A DNA stretch of 64,000 bases from CAXXOK01 sp001604115 (GTDB lineage Bacteria > Bacillota > Clostridia > Christensenellales > Aristaeellaceae): positions 10,470 through 74,469 of the forward strand of contig JAYFOV010000029.1 of NCBI GenBank assembly GCA_034928535.1, in the 5' to 3' direction. The number at the start of each line of letters is the position of its first letter. Position 1 is the stretch's first letter. Positions 43,201-50,841 of this stretch are shown here, in pieces. A model generated the notes under the pieces. The model was not told the origin of the DNA. It saw only the letters and a program-made list of their open reading frames with translations, and did not search any database. The translations under genes were made by a program, and so were the position numbers.

Positions 43201-43735
43201 GGACACCAACTATGCCCCCGGCGAAAGCGCAGTAGTGCAAACGTTGCAGGGCATAGGCTATAGCGATGCGATCAACCTGGAGATGGCTGACCATCAGCTG
43301 GATACGGATGTCGTGCTCATCAAACCCGCCATTATTGGCGATCAGGTATGGCTGGATAGCAATGCCAACGGCCTGATGGATGCGGATGAACCGAACCTCA
43401 ATGGCGTGACCATCCAGCTGATGGCGGATGGTGCGGCGGCCTACACCACGACAGCCGATGCGTGGGGCTATTATGAGTTTGCCGATGTATACCCCGGTAC
43501 CTACACGCTTGCCGCGCAAGCCTATCCGGAGCTGACCATCACGCAAGGGGTGCCCGCGCTGAGCATCATTTCCAGCTGCCTGACTGCCGGAGATGGCAAT
43601 CAAGCCACGAGCGATCCCTTTACGGTAGCCAGCGGTGAGCGGAACCTGGATTTGAACTTGGGTTATGTGCTGCGCGAAGGTGAAGCCATGCCTGCGCAGG
43701 TGGTGCCCGGCGCGGTGCAGAACTGGGTCAAATAG
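37283..43735 (+). CDS. Giant secreted SdrD_B/Cna-B multi-domain surface protein
   Basis: This is a 2150-residue protein. Residues ~20-45 are a signal peptide (AVALLAAAMLLATLPLGAL, ending AQG). Residues ~45-680 are a beta-rich head with a Cna-B-like domain at ~150-235. Three carboxypeptidase-regulatory-like repeats lie near 689, 791 and 886. From ~982 to 2125 come ten SdrD_B-type domains spaced ~110-120 residues, several with the Ca-binding loop D-x-N-x-N-G-x-x-D-x-G-E, each closing with a Y-x-F...PG-x-Y motif. The C-terminus (QVVPGAVQNWVK) has no LPxTG, hydrophobic anchor or S-layer domain, so attachment is unclear. Likely an adhesin or stalk-like wall protein. Confidence 0.88.
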   Translation: MEQNNFGRAARHMGRWIRHTKCWAVALLAAAMLLATLPLGALAQGQTTLSLDLKGVTPSGVDSWLSLSLTGRFDVFVGGENIGRITANPTAEALAGGAADTLVITDPTATEAILTPVAEDFSDGFLCEGEITVPIAQGEANRKTVFAYARRGLYRVRNTLADGTPAGGAEFAVLDTNGTVVASFVTDADGGYTAQQPLDNGTYQLVQMRAPEGALLLTNPLPLTVDTFFGTQESMATVSVQNESAPLYNAMTGTPVLAGGSFTRQNGAFVTDIMLDGLCNGSNDVALSNYSVTLAPATLRSDGGKQSIGSNILSVSSVRVQGGHATRVAVQALDAQGTPVGSPVWGNIGDVLALQEAAGAVVSYYNAQGDATLPAGFVAGTLQAQLRYTPAATVPETRVPASVDWTAAVQYTFTYPGADGISQVQGASMIPEAKLALTIPDGRITVQAVANAATLENGTQTVVVESMQEPLDEAIPAVVICLPEGARTDTQMLAAGLSLLRTKTADQVMVQPDAWLAGNISIPILAGDVQAITMLVPDPRTLPPTAEQPEGNLLRSDTHEANALLDAVFGVRGGSYARYDLSVQGGVATGKNADALVLQVQGTVREQSGQVAAQDAGLGVLLTGENGTVYGAQTDAQGSFALYGDAGTTQGRLLATLPENVMSVATQATEQEVWQELALPQTDMHIVYAQLSGVAGTVMDEAGEPIAGASLSLTQQGAAVRSATVDASGAYALHAMAAGEYMLTLSLPAGQNAAITRPEGMARQADGSYALADVSLTYGQTLTVDVTAKLLGALGGTVSEANAPVANVTLTLTDAAGKAATITTDATGKYAFTNLPGGSYTLAVDVPSGRAATLGADESTRSIGMLSQDFTVRAGETIQADIAMEATATLQGKIAELGAGQSIAAASLTAQLAATTQADGSFTFEGLAEGDYTVYAPLPQGKALLGDSPWRISEKGDTIWQTVHVAAGETRTLPAVEYIAMTSIEGIAFLDDDGDLALTQGEQLMSGVPVALQRMEGGAWTDVANTLSDAYGKYSFQTLDAGDYRVVSQAAGGLGVAAIGGDATPLGDAAQGVVAGGSISVRNGDALTDVADIALARPATLRMAAFFDSNENGTRGEYERAVSGVRVAVVPAAAPDGAAVAEATTAADGSALLENIPAGVYVIRVTLPQGYLFTVKGGGFALTSSCVADEGGSMALSDAITLQGGQTADAGVGAIPVGSFAGTVWNDANYNGVLDEGETGVAGVSLKLKGTKTGAVYDLTTDESGAYRFAQLRNDTYVFTADLPDGMLFTRYTQTGGDSRSVFTVDGSSAAREFIVTDAANVSQKNVGIVYGATLTGLAFLDANYNGIYDEGEPPYANVTLELIRNSNEKSMGKAVTDDTGRYTFEGLRPGSYRLRAILPNDGSIFTVVPAQGIGLFNQFVAREGRRENSIPEVAVSNGATVETCVGVAMGATISGVVSLDPKYDGVRGGADKKLSGVRVQLMDADGQIAATDTTNANGRYTLAGIMPGEYTVRVQRKQGHAFTRYRPDEEGGNHVKLLAKDGYGETETLTVAMGQEIKDIDAGMLPSSTLAGVFFDDVNDNGLRDEGEAGYTAGSVRLRSADGEIDLTEPVAADGAYFFDGVMPGTYTVTYLLPEHAALANVAEGGNTLAPQGRENVLEGLNVESGQAYTAPLVGAVTLGSFAGMAYHDVNGNGVQDADEPPMQGVRIRIGKSASDANAFAAETDGTGAFAIEGVRPGSYQLAITLPDGYILSADLAESGLTMPAAGSASIPIPWAALTNRAHNGIGLVKPATIRASVWLDENRDGAHSEQERLLSGLGYELYDEIRAQVVKTARAAEDGYVTFGDVRPSTYTVRFTIPMQAQPAGGEGTFVKQGARMVHTGIAVGEGETFAEIDGGLVSYTSIGGFVALDERGNRTPQPGVTVHLYEGDGVAPVQTATTDESGAYRFDGLWPDAYRIGVALPAGMIFVKPEDTNYAPGESAVVQTLQGIGYSDAINLEMADHQLDTDVVLIKPAIIGDQVWLDSNANGLMDADEPNLNGVTIQLMADGAAAYTTTADAWGYYEFADVYPGTYTLAAQAYPELTITQGVPALSIISSCLTAGDGNQATSDPFTVASGERNLDLNLGYVLREGEAMPAQVVPGAVQNWVK

Positions 43736-44189
43736 CCGTATGGTGCGCCCCGATCCGATATGCCCGCCATGTGCAAACTGCGCCTGCACAAGTGATGATG
43801 TGTGAAGAAAGATCAAAGCCATGCCATGAATGGTTCAGCAAAGCCGGCCGAAGATTTCTTCGGCCGGCTTACGTCTGTCAAGAAGGGTAAAGCATAGGTA
43901 ACGCTCTTTATTGGTTCCCGAAGGATGAAATGCCTTTGGGTTTGGCATAGACCTGTGCTTGCCCACAGCGCTTCCCAACTTTTCGATAGGCCGAAAGGCT
44001 TTGACGTGAGCAAGAACGAGCTATGGCTGGGTTTGCCGGCAGATCGTTTCGGCCAATGGCTTCTCTGGCCAGCCCTGATCCTGCCGCGCGCTCCCCATGG
44101 CAAGCGTGATCCGGCGCAGGCGAACCGGAGCAGACTAAAGGAGGGTGGTTTCCGCCAAGCCGATGAAAATCGACCCCAGGCGTTGCCGA
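43736..44189. other. Gene-free region after the giant surface gene
   Basis: No reading frame here is convincing. A perfect 14-bp-arm hairpin at 43841-43870 (loop TT) is the only clear element and probably ends the surface-gene transcript. The remaining ~320 bases, up to the DUF523 gene on the opposite strand, hold nothing I can identify. Confidence 0.55.
43841..43870. terminator. Hairpin terminator after the surface gene
   Basis: AAGCCGGCCGAAGA and its perfect complement flank a two-base loop. No long T run follows. It sits between convergent genes. Confidence 0.65.
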
Positions 44190-44615
44190 TTACAGCTCCC
44201 CAATGCGGGACGCGGGCAAAACACGCAGCCCTTGCTCCTTGAGTAGGCGAGCCGTGAGGCCGTCGCCCTCGATCAAAGTACCACTGAAGGTTCCGTCATA
44301 GATCATGCCCACACCGCAGGAAGGGCTCCTGTCCATCAGCACGGCGCAGGTGCAGTGCAGCTGTTGGGCAAGCAGCAGGGATTCCTGGGCTCCCTTGGCA
44401 AACTGGGCGGTCACATCGGCGCCGCTTTGGCTCAGTACACGGCCGTTTACGATTTCCGAAGGCTCGCGCGGGGTGGGTAAACCGCCATAGACCTCAGGAC
44501 ATGTGGGGATGAGTGTATGGCGACCGGCCAAGGCTAAAACGGCGGGATCCTCTTTGGCTATGCCTTGGTAACGGCACGCCAAGCCTAGCAGGCAGGCGCT
44601 GACCAGGATGTTCAT
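44190..44615 (-). CDS. DUF523 family protein
   Basis: This 141-residue protein matches the DUF523 pattern throughout: NILVSACLLGLACRYQG, LIPTCPEVYGGLPTPR-EPSE and VLMDRSPSCGVGMIYDGTF with the closing GLTARLLKEQG. The conserved cysteines (Cys8, Cys14, the CPE cysteine and the SPSCG cysteine) suggest metal or Fe-S binding, but no function is established for the family. Start has AGGATGATC before ATG, a weak binding site. It is monocistronic. Confidence 0.92.
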   Translation of the reverse strand: MNILVSACLLGLACRYQGIAKEDPAVLALAGRHTLIPTCPEVYGGLPTPREPSEIVNGRVLSQSGADVTAQFAKGAQESLLLAQQLHCTCAVLMDRSPSCGVGMIYDGTFSGTLIEGDGLTARLLKEQGLRVLPASRIGEL

Positions 44616-44700
44616 GGATCATCCTCCTATCAGGGGTATATGGCTCAGTATAGCACGGCGCCGCACCGCTGCCTACCGCTTTGCATGGCGGCCTGTGCGC

Positions 44701-44729
44701 TTGACAGCACCCCACGTGCGTGATATCCT
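44701..44729 (+). promoter_or_regulatory. Promoter of the polysaccharide operon
   Basis: TTGACA (44701-44706) and TATCCT (44724-44729) are separated by 17 bases. Transcription would start near 44736 and give a leader of about 200 bases. Confidence 0.65.
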
Positions 44730-44735
44730 TAGTCT

Positions 44736-44933
44736 GTTTGAATGCAATCAAGGCAGGCAGGCGCTTTCACACACCGGCGCCGGGTTCAGGGCAGCCCAGC
44801 GGCATGCGTACGCACGGCGAAGGCAGTACGTTCTGCCGGAGCCATGTGAAGCCTGCCTGTTCCCCGGACGGGCGTGTGCCCCTGCCTAAGTATTGCGCTG
44901 CGCGCCTGCCGCGCTGCGATCATGGAGGCATGA
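44736..44933 (+). ncRNA. Candidate structured leader RNA of the polysaccharide operon
   Basis: CAGGCAGGC (44754-44762) with TTCACA (44766-44771) can pair with TGTGAA (44845-44850) and GCCTGCCTG (44851-44859), enclosing an ~75-base inner region. GGCAGGCGC (44756-44764) can instead pair with GCGCCTGCC (around 44902-44910), 14 bases before the GGAGG at 44924. The two pairings exclude each other, as in a riboswitch. I find no match to a known riboswitch class. The switch idea is inference. Confidence 0.45.
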
Positions 44934-46820
44934 ATGGACAAGCGGTATGTGCTGTCGCAAGTCATGAAAACGGTATTCCAAGGCTTGCTGTATATATCCC
45001 TCTTTTTAACGTTTTTCCTGCTGCTGTCGATCACCAATCCGCAAATCATTACCATGAGCCGTACTGCGGCAACCACGATGGCTACGTTTGCCATTTTGCT
45101 TTTCATCCTGACCATGGTCTATGGCGGGTATCAGATAGGCGTCAAAAAGGCGCGCTCTGTGTTTTCCTCCATCCTGATCGCGATTTTGATGACTGATATT
45201 GCGACCTACCTACAATTGCAGATCATGAACGTGAACCCGGCCAACAATGATCGTCTCATTCTTTTCGGCGATGATTTTTGGCTTTTTCTGCTGGCGATGG
45301 CCATACAGGTGGGGTTGGTCTATGCGTTTGTATGGCTGGGCTACCGTTTTTATTTCAAGATCAATCCTCCGCAAAAATGCTGTGTGGTCGCAAGCTCCCA
45401 GGAGCAGGCGGAACATATCGCCGAGAAGGTGGCTACCTTTCGGCAAAAATATAAGTTGTATGATGTGGTTCACTATGCCTGCGCGGATGTGCAGGAGACC
45501 ATCCTCGCACACGATGTGGTGTTTTTAGCCGGCATCCCCGATACAGAGGAGGCACAGCTCAAGTCCTTCTGCTACAAATACGGCAAGACCATCTACCTCC
45601 TGGCTGAGCTGGAGGATGTGATCATTTCCACCTCCCAGCAAAGCGTAATTGACGATACGCTGTTTCTGTACATGCACCGGGTAGAGCCTACCCTGATCCA
45701 GCGGTTCATCAAACGTGCAATGGATATTGTGATCAGCCTGATCGGCCTGGTGGTGGGCAGCCCGCTCATGCTATGTGCAGCCATCGCCATCAAACTGACC
45801 AGCCCGGGCACACTGTTTTTTAAGCAGGAAAGGGCAACCATTGGCGGCAAGGTGTTCCGCATTGTCAAGTTCCGCACCATGTACCGCAATGCCTGCGATA
45901 CGCGAGCGCAATCCGCGTGCGTCAATGACGAGCGCATCACCCCGGTCGGACGCTTTTTGCGTAAATACCGCATTGATGAACTGCCTCAGCTCCTGAACGT
46001 GCTCAAAGGGGATATGAGCATCGTGGGGCCACGCCCAGAAATGCTGGAAAACGTGGATCGCTACACGCAGGAAGTGCCGGAGTTTGAATACCGCAAGCAA
46101 ATGAAGGCCGGGCTCACCGGTATGGCACAGATCGATGGCAAATACAACACGACCCCCAAAGACAAAGTGATTCTGGACTTGCTGTACATCGAGAATTTTT
46201 CACTGATGATGGACATCAAGCTCATCATGCGAACCGCCACGATCTTTTTCCGCAGGGACAGCACCGAAGGGTTCCAGACTGGGCGAAAAGCCCGTTGTCC
46301 AGCCCTGCGCACGCAGCCGATCCATCCGATGGTGGCCGAGGGCACCACGCACATGAACCAAACCATGCCAGAGGACGGGACGGAAGGCGGCATCGCCATC
46401 GTTACGCCCACAGGCGATACCATACAGGTGACGCGAGAAAACCGCGCCAAGGAGATCATCATGGACGCCAGCGATTTGAAACGCCAGGAGGACGCTTCCA
46501 GTCCGCCGGAAACGCAGCCGAACCAACCCGCACCCGAGGACGAGTGCGCCACCAAGGGTGTGTGCGCCATCGGTAGCCATGCCCCTGCAGGGATGGCGCT
46601 TGACCCCAGCCTGCTGGACGGGCAACCAACAGAACCCGCGCCCGAGGACGAGTGCGCCACCAAGGGCGTGTGCGCCATCGGCGGCCATGCCCCTGCGGGG
46701 ATGGCGCTTGATCCCGCCCTGCTGGACACAGGCAGCCCTTCCGCTGCTACGGGGCAGGAAAGTACCGAGCACCAGAAGCTTGATCCGGAGTTGTTATCCG
46801 GCGCCAACGCGGCGCTTTGA
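44934..46820 (+). CDS. Polyprenyl-phosphate sugar-1-phosphate transferase with unusual repeat tail
   Basis: This 628-residue protein starts at ATG 44934 with GGAGG five bases upstream. Residues ~10-145 hold four to five membrane helices, and ~150-240 a Rossmann-like CoA-binding-type region. Residues ~255-450 are the catalytic bacterial sugar transferase domain: KRAMDIVISLIGLVVG, PGTLFFKQER, VKFRTM, GRFLRKYRIDELPQLLNVL and GDMSIVGPRPE. It transfers a sugar-1-phosphate to undecaprenyl phosphate to start polysaccharide synthesis. The last ~165 residues are an extension with a 36-residue tandem repeat (ECATKGVCAIG core) of unknown purpose. It heads a three-gene operon. Confidence 0.92.
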   Translation: MDKRYVLSQVMKTVFQGLLYISLFLTFFLLLSITNPQIITMSRTAATTMATFAILLFILTMVYGGYQIGVKKARSVFSSILIAILMTDIATYLQLQIMNVNPANNDRLILFGDDFWLFLLAMAIQVGLVYAFVWLGYRFYFKINPPQKCCVVASSQEQAEHIAEKVATFRQKYKLYDVVHYACADVQETILAHDVVFLAGIPDTEEAQLKSFCYKYGKTIYLLAELEDVIISTSQQSVIDDTLFLYMHRVEPTLIQRFIKRAMDIVISLIGLVVGSPLMLCAAIAIKLTSPGTLFFKQERATIGGKVFRIVKFRTMYRNACDTRAQSACVNDERITPVGRFLRKYRIDELPQLLNVLKGDMSIVGPRPEMLENVDRYTQEVPEFEYRKQMKAGLTGMAQIDGKYNTTPKDKVILDLLYIENFSLMMDIKLIMRTATIFFRRDSTEGFQTGRKARCPALRTQPIHPMVAEGTTHMNQTMPEDGTEGGIAIVTPTGDTIQVTRENRAKEIIMDASDLKRQEDASSPPETQPNQPAPEDECATKGVCAIGSHAPAGMALDPSLLDGQPTEPAPEDECATKGVCAIGGHAPAGMALDPALLDTGSPSAATGQESTEHQKLDPELLSGANAAL

Positions 46821-46845
46821 ATAAGTTGTGAAGGGGACGGGATCA

Positions 46846-47751
46846 ATGGACAAAACGCTCCTGATCATGGCGGCGGGCATGGGCTCGCGCTACGGTGGCG
46901 ATAAGCAGGTAGACGGGATGGGGCCGCATGGCGAGATCCTTCTGGAGTACTCGATTTACGATGCGCTGGCTGCGGGTTTCACCAAAGTTGTTTTCATCAT
47001 CAAGCGCAATTTTGAGCAACGTATCCGCGATATGGTCGGCGATGCTCTTGCCAAGCGCGTGAAGGTGGAATATGTCTATCAGGAATTTGACAGCCTGCCC
47101 GCGTGGTACCACCTGCCTCAGGAGCGCGTCAAACCCTTTGGCACGGTGCATGCGGTGCTGTGTGCAAAGGACGTGATCCACGAGCCCTTTGCCGTGATCA
47201 ACGCGGACGATTATTATGGCCGTGACCCCTATCCCTTGGTGAGCGGGCATTTGGACTCACTCGCCTCGCAAGGGCATGCTTGCATGGTAGGTTATTACCT
47301 CAAAAATACCGTCAGCGAAAATGGGCACGTGACGCGCGGCGTTTGTGCGACCAATGCGCAGGGACAGCTGCAAAGCGTAACGGAAACCTATAAGATTGCA
47401 CCCTTCCCCGATGGCACCATCCGCGATACCCATCAGGATCCCGCGGGCGTGGTGCTGGACCCCAACAGTCTGGTGAGCATGAACCTGTTTGGGTTTACCC
47501 CGTGGATGTTTGAGGTGGCCGAAAAGCGCTTTGAAGCTTTCCTGAAAGCGCTTCCGGCTGATGAACTCAAGGCGGAATACGTGCTGCCGGTGCTCATCGA
47601 CCAAATGATGAAGGATGAAGGGCTGCGGGTGGATGTGCTCAGCACGGATGCAACCTGGTTTGGCGTGACGTACCAGGAGGATAAGCCGTTTGTGCAGGCA
47701 CAGCTGTTGCACATGCATCAGGCCGGGCTCTATCCCGACAAGCTCTTCTAA
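46846..47751 (+). CDS. Sugar-phosphate nucleotidyltransferase-like protein
   Basis: The ATG at 46846 (MDKTLLIMAAGMGSRYGG) follows AAGGGGA. A GTG at 46828 is possible but less well placed. The 301-residue protein has the nucleotide-binding LIMAAGMGSRYGGDKQVD loop (G-x-G-x-R-x-G variant), VINADDYYG with the metal-binding acidic pair, and later STDATWFGVTYQEDK. It is related to NTP-transferases that make NDP-sugars, although the variant loop leaves the donor uncertain. It lies 25 bases after the sugar transferase and 24 bases before galE. Confidence 0.85.
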   Translation: MDKTLLIMAAGMGSRYGGDKQVDGMGPHGEILLEYSIYDALAAGFTKVVFIIKRNFEQRIRDMVGDALAKRVKVEYVYQEFDSLPAWYHLPQERVKPFGTVHAVLCAKDVIHEPFAVINADDYYGRDPYPLVSGHLDSLASQGHACMVGYYLKNTVSENGHVTRGVCATNAQGQLQSVTETYKIAPFPDGTIRDTHQDPAGVVLDPNSLVSMNLFGFTPWMFEVAEKRFEAFLKALPADELKAEYVLPVLIDQMMKDEGLRVDVLSTDATWFGVTYQEDKPFVQAQLLHMHQAGLYPDKLF

Positions 47752-47775
47752 AAAACACCGGAGGGAGGATGCCCG

Positions 47776-48789
47776 ATGGCGATTTTACTGACCGGCGGCG
47801 CGGGCTATATCGGCTCGCACACCTATGTGGAACTGGTTCAGGCAGGCTACGATGCCGTGATTGTGGATAACTTTTACAACAGCTGCCCGGATGTGATCGA
47901 GCGGCTCAAGGCCATCACCGGCAAGCCCGTGACCTATTATGATGTGGACGTGTGCGATCGTAAGGCGCTGGAAAAAGTGTTTCTGAACCACACCTTTGAT
48001 GCCGTGATTCATTTTGCAGGATATAAGGCCGTCGGCGAGAGCGTGGCCAAGCCGCTGGCCTATTACCGGAACAATTTGGACAGTACCTTTGCCCTGTGCG
48101 ATGCAATGCAGGCGCACGGAGTATCCCGGTTTGTGTTCAGCTCTTCCGCCACCGTCTATGGGCTTGCGGAAACCGTGCCCCTGACTGAAACCATGCCCAC
48201 CGGCTGCACCAACCCTTATGGCTGGACCAAGTATATGATCGAGCAGGTGCTGCGGGATATCGCGGTGGCACACCCTGATTGGGCGGTGGCGCTGCTGCGT
48301 TACTTCAACCCCATCGGCGCGCATGAAAGCGGCACCATCGGGGAAGACCCCGTAGGCCTCCCCAACAACCTGATGCCCTTTATCACGCAGGTGGCATCTG
48401 GCAAGCTGGCAAAACTGCGCGTGTTTGGCAATGATTATGACACCCCGGACGGCACAGGCGTGCGGGACTACATCCATGTGGTGGATCTGGCACGCGGTCA
48501 TGTAGCGGCGTGCAGGTACCTCCTTTCGCACACGGGGTGCGAGGTATTCAACCTGGGCACGGGCTTGGGCGTGAGCGTGCTGGAACTGATCCATACCTTT
48601 GAGCGGGTCAACAACATACCCATTCCCTTTGATGTGGTGGAGCGCAGACCCGGCGACATCGCCACCTGCTATGCCGATGCAAGCAAAGCCAAAACAGTGC
48701 TGGACTGGGAGGCTTCACTGACCCTGGAGGATATGTGCCGCGATTCTTGGCGCTGGCAAAGCCAGAATCCTAAAGGGTACAGGGCGTAA
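47776..48789 (+). CDS. galE: UDP-glucose 4-epimerase
   Basis: This 337-residue short-chain dehydrogenase-type epimerase interconverts UDP-glucose and UDP-galactose. The NAD-binding loop is GGAGYIGSHTYVEL. The catalytic Ser-Ser-Ala-Thr-Val-Tyr segment is FSSSATVYGLAE, and the Tyr/Lys dyad is in YGWTKYMIEQVL. NPIGAHESGTIGEDP and LPNNLMPFITQVASGK are typical GalE sequences. As the third gene of the operon it supplies galactosyl donors for the polysaccharide begun by the sugar transferase. The last base of the coding sequence is 77 bases before the terminator. Confidence 0.95.
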   Translation: MAILLTGGAGYIGSHTYVELVQAGYDAVIVDNFYNSCPDVIERLKAITGKPVTYYDVDVCDRKALEKVFLNHTFDAVIHFAGYKAVGESVAKPLAYYRNNLDSTFALCDAMQAHGVSRFVFSSSATVYGLAETVPLTETMPTGCTNPYGWTKYMIEQVLRDIAVAHPDWAVALLRYFNPIGAHESGTIGEDPVGLPNNLMPFITQVASGKLAKLRVFGNDYDTPDGTGVRDYIHVVDLARGHVAACRYLLSHTGCEVFNLGTGLGVSVLELIHTFERVNNIPIPFDVVERRPGDIATCYADASKAKTVLDWEASLTLEDMCRDSWRWQSQNPKGYRA

Positions 48790-48865
48790 ACCACCGCGGC
48801 GCAACCGGCCTTCAAGGCAGGAAACGCCGCTGCAACCCTTGATCGCCATTGACTGGCATACAGCA

Positions 48866-48896
48866 AAAACGCGCTCCGCATTGCGGAGCGCGTTTT
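48866..48896. terminator. Terminator of the galE operon (also serves glmS)
   Basis: AAAACGCGCTCCGCA and its complement, 15 bases each, meet almost without a loop. T and A runs at the two ends allow termination in either direction. Confidence 0.8.
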
Positions 48897-49005
48897 ATAT
48901 GGCGTGCCAATTCGGCGAACATTTCAGGCGGCGGCAGATGCTTGCGCCATGGGCTTGCGTGCGGCGCCTGCCATGCAACGCCAGGGTGGGTCACCGCAGG
49001 ATGCC

Positions 49006-50841
49006 TTATTCCACGGTGACACTCTTGGCCAGGTTGCGGGGCTTATCCACATCGCAGCCGCGCGCCACGGCCATGCAATAAGCAAACAGTTGGAGCGGGA
49101 TCACAGCCAGCAAAGGGGCGAGCAAATCATCCGCGGCAGGGATCAGGATCAAGTCATCTGCTTCACCGACGACTTTTGCCTCCAGATCCTCCCGGCAAAT
49201 CGCCAGCACACGCGCACCACGCGCTTTGATTTCCCTCAAATTGCTCAGGGTTTTATCCAGGAGGGCAGGTTGCGTGATGGTCGCCACCACCAGCCGACCT
49301 TCCTGCAGCAAGGCGATGGGCCCGTGCTTCAGCTCGCCGGCCGCGTATGCTTCGCTGAACACATAGCTCACTTCCTTGAGCTTGAGCGCGGCTTCCAGCG
49401 AAAGGGCATAGTCCAGCCCCCGACCCACAAAGAACACATGCTTTTTCTGGCTCACCGTGGAGGCAAAGCGTTGCATTTTTTCCTCAATAGCCAGTGCCTG
49501 TTCTGCTTTGGCAGGCAAGGCGGCGATTTCGGTGCGCAGCCGCTCGGCTTCGTCAGGGGTAATTTCGCCGCGCAAATCGGCCAAGGCCAGGGCAATCAGC
49601 AGCATCATCTCCACCTGGGTCATATAGGCTTTGGTGCTGGCTACTGCGATTTCTGGCCCAGCATAGGTGTAGAGGGTATTGGCCTCGCCTACCTCCCGCG
49701 AGATGGTGGAGCCAACCACATTGCAAATCGCGATGACCTTTGCGCCCCGCCGCTTGGCCTCCCGCAGGGCAGCCAGCGTATCGGCGGTTTCGCCGCTTTG
49801 GGACACGGCGATAAACAGCTCATCTGCCCCTATGATGGGGTCGCGGTAACGGTACTCGCTGGCGATATCCGCCATGACAGGAACGCGTGCCAGCTTTTCG
49901 ATCACATACTTGCCGAACATCCCGGCATGGTAGGCCGTACCGCATGCCACAATGCTGATTTTTTTGAGCTTGCCGGCCTCCTCCTGGGTCAGGGGCAGCC
50001 AGCGGTAGTCATGCTGGTTGCCATTGTTGCGCGGGGCAAAGGTACTGTGCAGCGCGGTGGGTTGTTCGTGAATTTCCTTGAGCATGTAGTGCGCGTAGCC
50101 GCCCTTTTCCGCGCTGGAAAGATCCCACTCCACATGGTAAAACGTATGCTGGCGCTGGGAGCCAAACGGATCGTATACCTGGATGCCTTCTCGGGTGAGC
50201 ACAGCCATTTCCTTGTCCTGCAAAAAAATCACGTCGCGCGTGTGGCTCAGCAAAGCGGGAATGTCGCTGGCAATAAAAGATGCGCCGGCCTTGGCGCCGA
50301 CGACCAGCGGGCTTTCATGCCGGGCGCAGAACAACGCGCCGGGCTCCTGATCGCACACCACACCCAAGGCATAGCTGCCTTCCAGCATGCCCATGGCCTT
50401 GAGAAGCGTGTCTTTCATGCTGCCCTGATACAGGGTGCTCAGCAGGTGGGCGACAACCTCCGTATCCGTCTGAGACACAAACACGCATCCCTGACTTTGC
50501 AAATGGCGGCGCAGGGTATCATGGTTCTCGATGATGCCGTTATGCACCACAGCAATGCCGCCTTTGACATCGGTATGGGGGTGTGCGTTCAGATCGCTGG
50601 GCTCGCCATGGGTCGCCCAGCGGGTGTGCCCAATGCCCACGCTCCCGCCGGGCATGTCAGACGCCAGCAATGCCTCCAAATTCTCCAAACGTCCTTTGGC
50701 TTTGCGAATGTTCAGCTTTCCATGGGCATCCAGCACGGCAACGCCCGCGCTGTCATACCCGCGATAGCTCAGGCGGGAAAGCCCCTCCATCAAAATCGGG
50801 CAAGCCTCTTGACCGCCGATATACCCTACGATTCCACACAT
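49006..50841 (-). CDS. glmS: Glutamine-fructose-6-phosphate aminotransferase
   Basis: The start MCGIVGYIGGQEACPIL at 50841 was chosen because the catalytic Cys must follow the initiator Met; a 17-codon extension is not conserved. AGGAGG lies ten bases upstream. The 611-residue enzyme has an N-terminal glutamine amidotransferase domain (~1-225, Cys2, GHTRWATHG) and two SIS domains (AVSQSGETADTLAAL; FVGRGLDYALSLEAALKLKE). It makes glucosamine-6-phosphate for peptidoglycan. The leader is short and shows no glmS ribozyme. It is divergent from the dehydrogenase gene. Confidence 0.97.
   Translation of the reverse strand: MCGIVGYIGGQEACPILMEGLSRLSYRGYDSAGVAVLDAHGKLNIRKAKGRLENLEALLASDMPGGSVGIGHTRWATHGEPSDLNAHPHTDVKGGIAVVHNGIIENHDTLRRHLQSQGCVFVSQTDTEVVAHLLSTLYQGSMKDTLLKAMGMLEGSYALGVVCDQEPGALFCARHESPLVVGAKAGASFIASDIPALLSHTRDVIFLQDKEMAVLTREGIQVYDPFGSQRQHTFYHVEWDLSSAEKGGYAHYMLKEIHEQPTALHSTFAPRNNGNQHDYRWLPLTQEEAGKLKKISIVACGTAYHAGMFGKYVIEKLARVPVMADIASEYRYRDPIIGADELFIAVSQSGETADTLAALREAKRRGAKVIAICNVVGSTISREVGEANTLYTYAGPEIAVASTKAYMTQVEMMLLIALALADLRGEITPDEAERLRTEIAALPAKAEQALAIEEKMQRFASTVSQKKHVFFVGRGLDYALSLEAALKLKEVSYVFSEAYAAGELKHGPIALLQEGRLVVATITQPALLDKTLSNLREIKARGARVLAICREDLEAKVVGEADDLILIPAADDLLAPLLAVIPLQLFAYCMAVARGCDVDKPRNLAKSVTVE

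Noticed and set aside
43650..43735. Cell-wall sorting signal at the end of the giant surface protein
   Set aside because: No LPxTG-like motif, hydrophobic stretch or basic tail is present in the last 40 residues or in the next frames.
41018..43822. 934-codon open frame on the minus strand
   Set aside because: It is antisense to the SdrD repeats, has no binding site, resembles no protein and reflects high GC and repeated codons of the real gene.
46525..46740. 108-bp tandem repeat as a mobile element or assembly artefact
   Set aside because: Both copies keep frame, differ by several silent and coding changes and end in a degenerate third copy, so they look like an old protein repeat.
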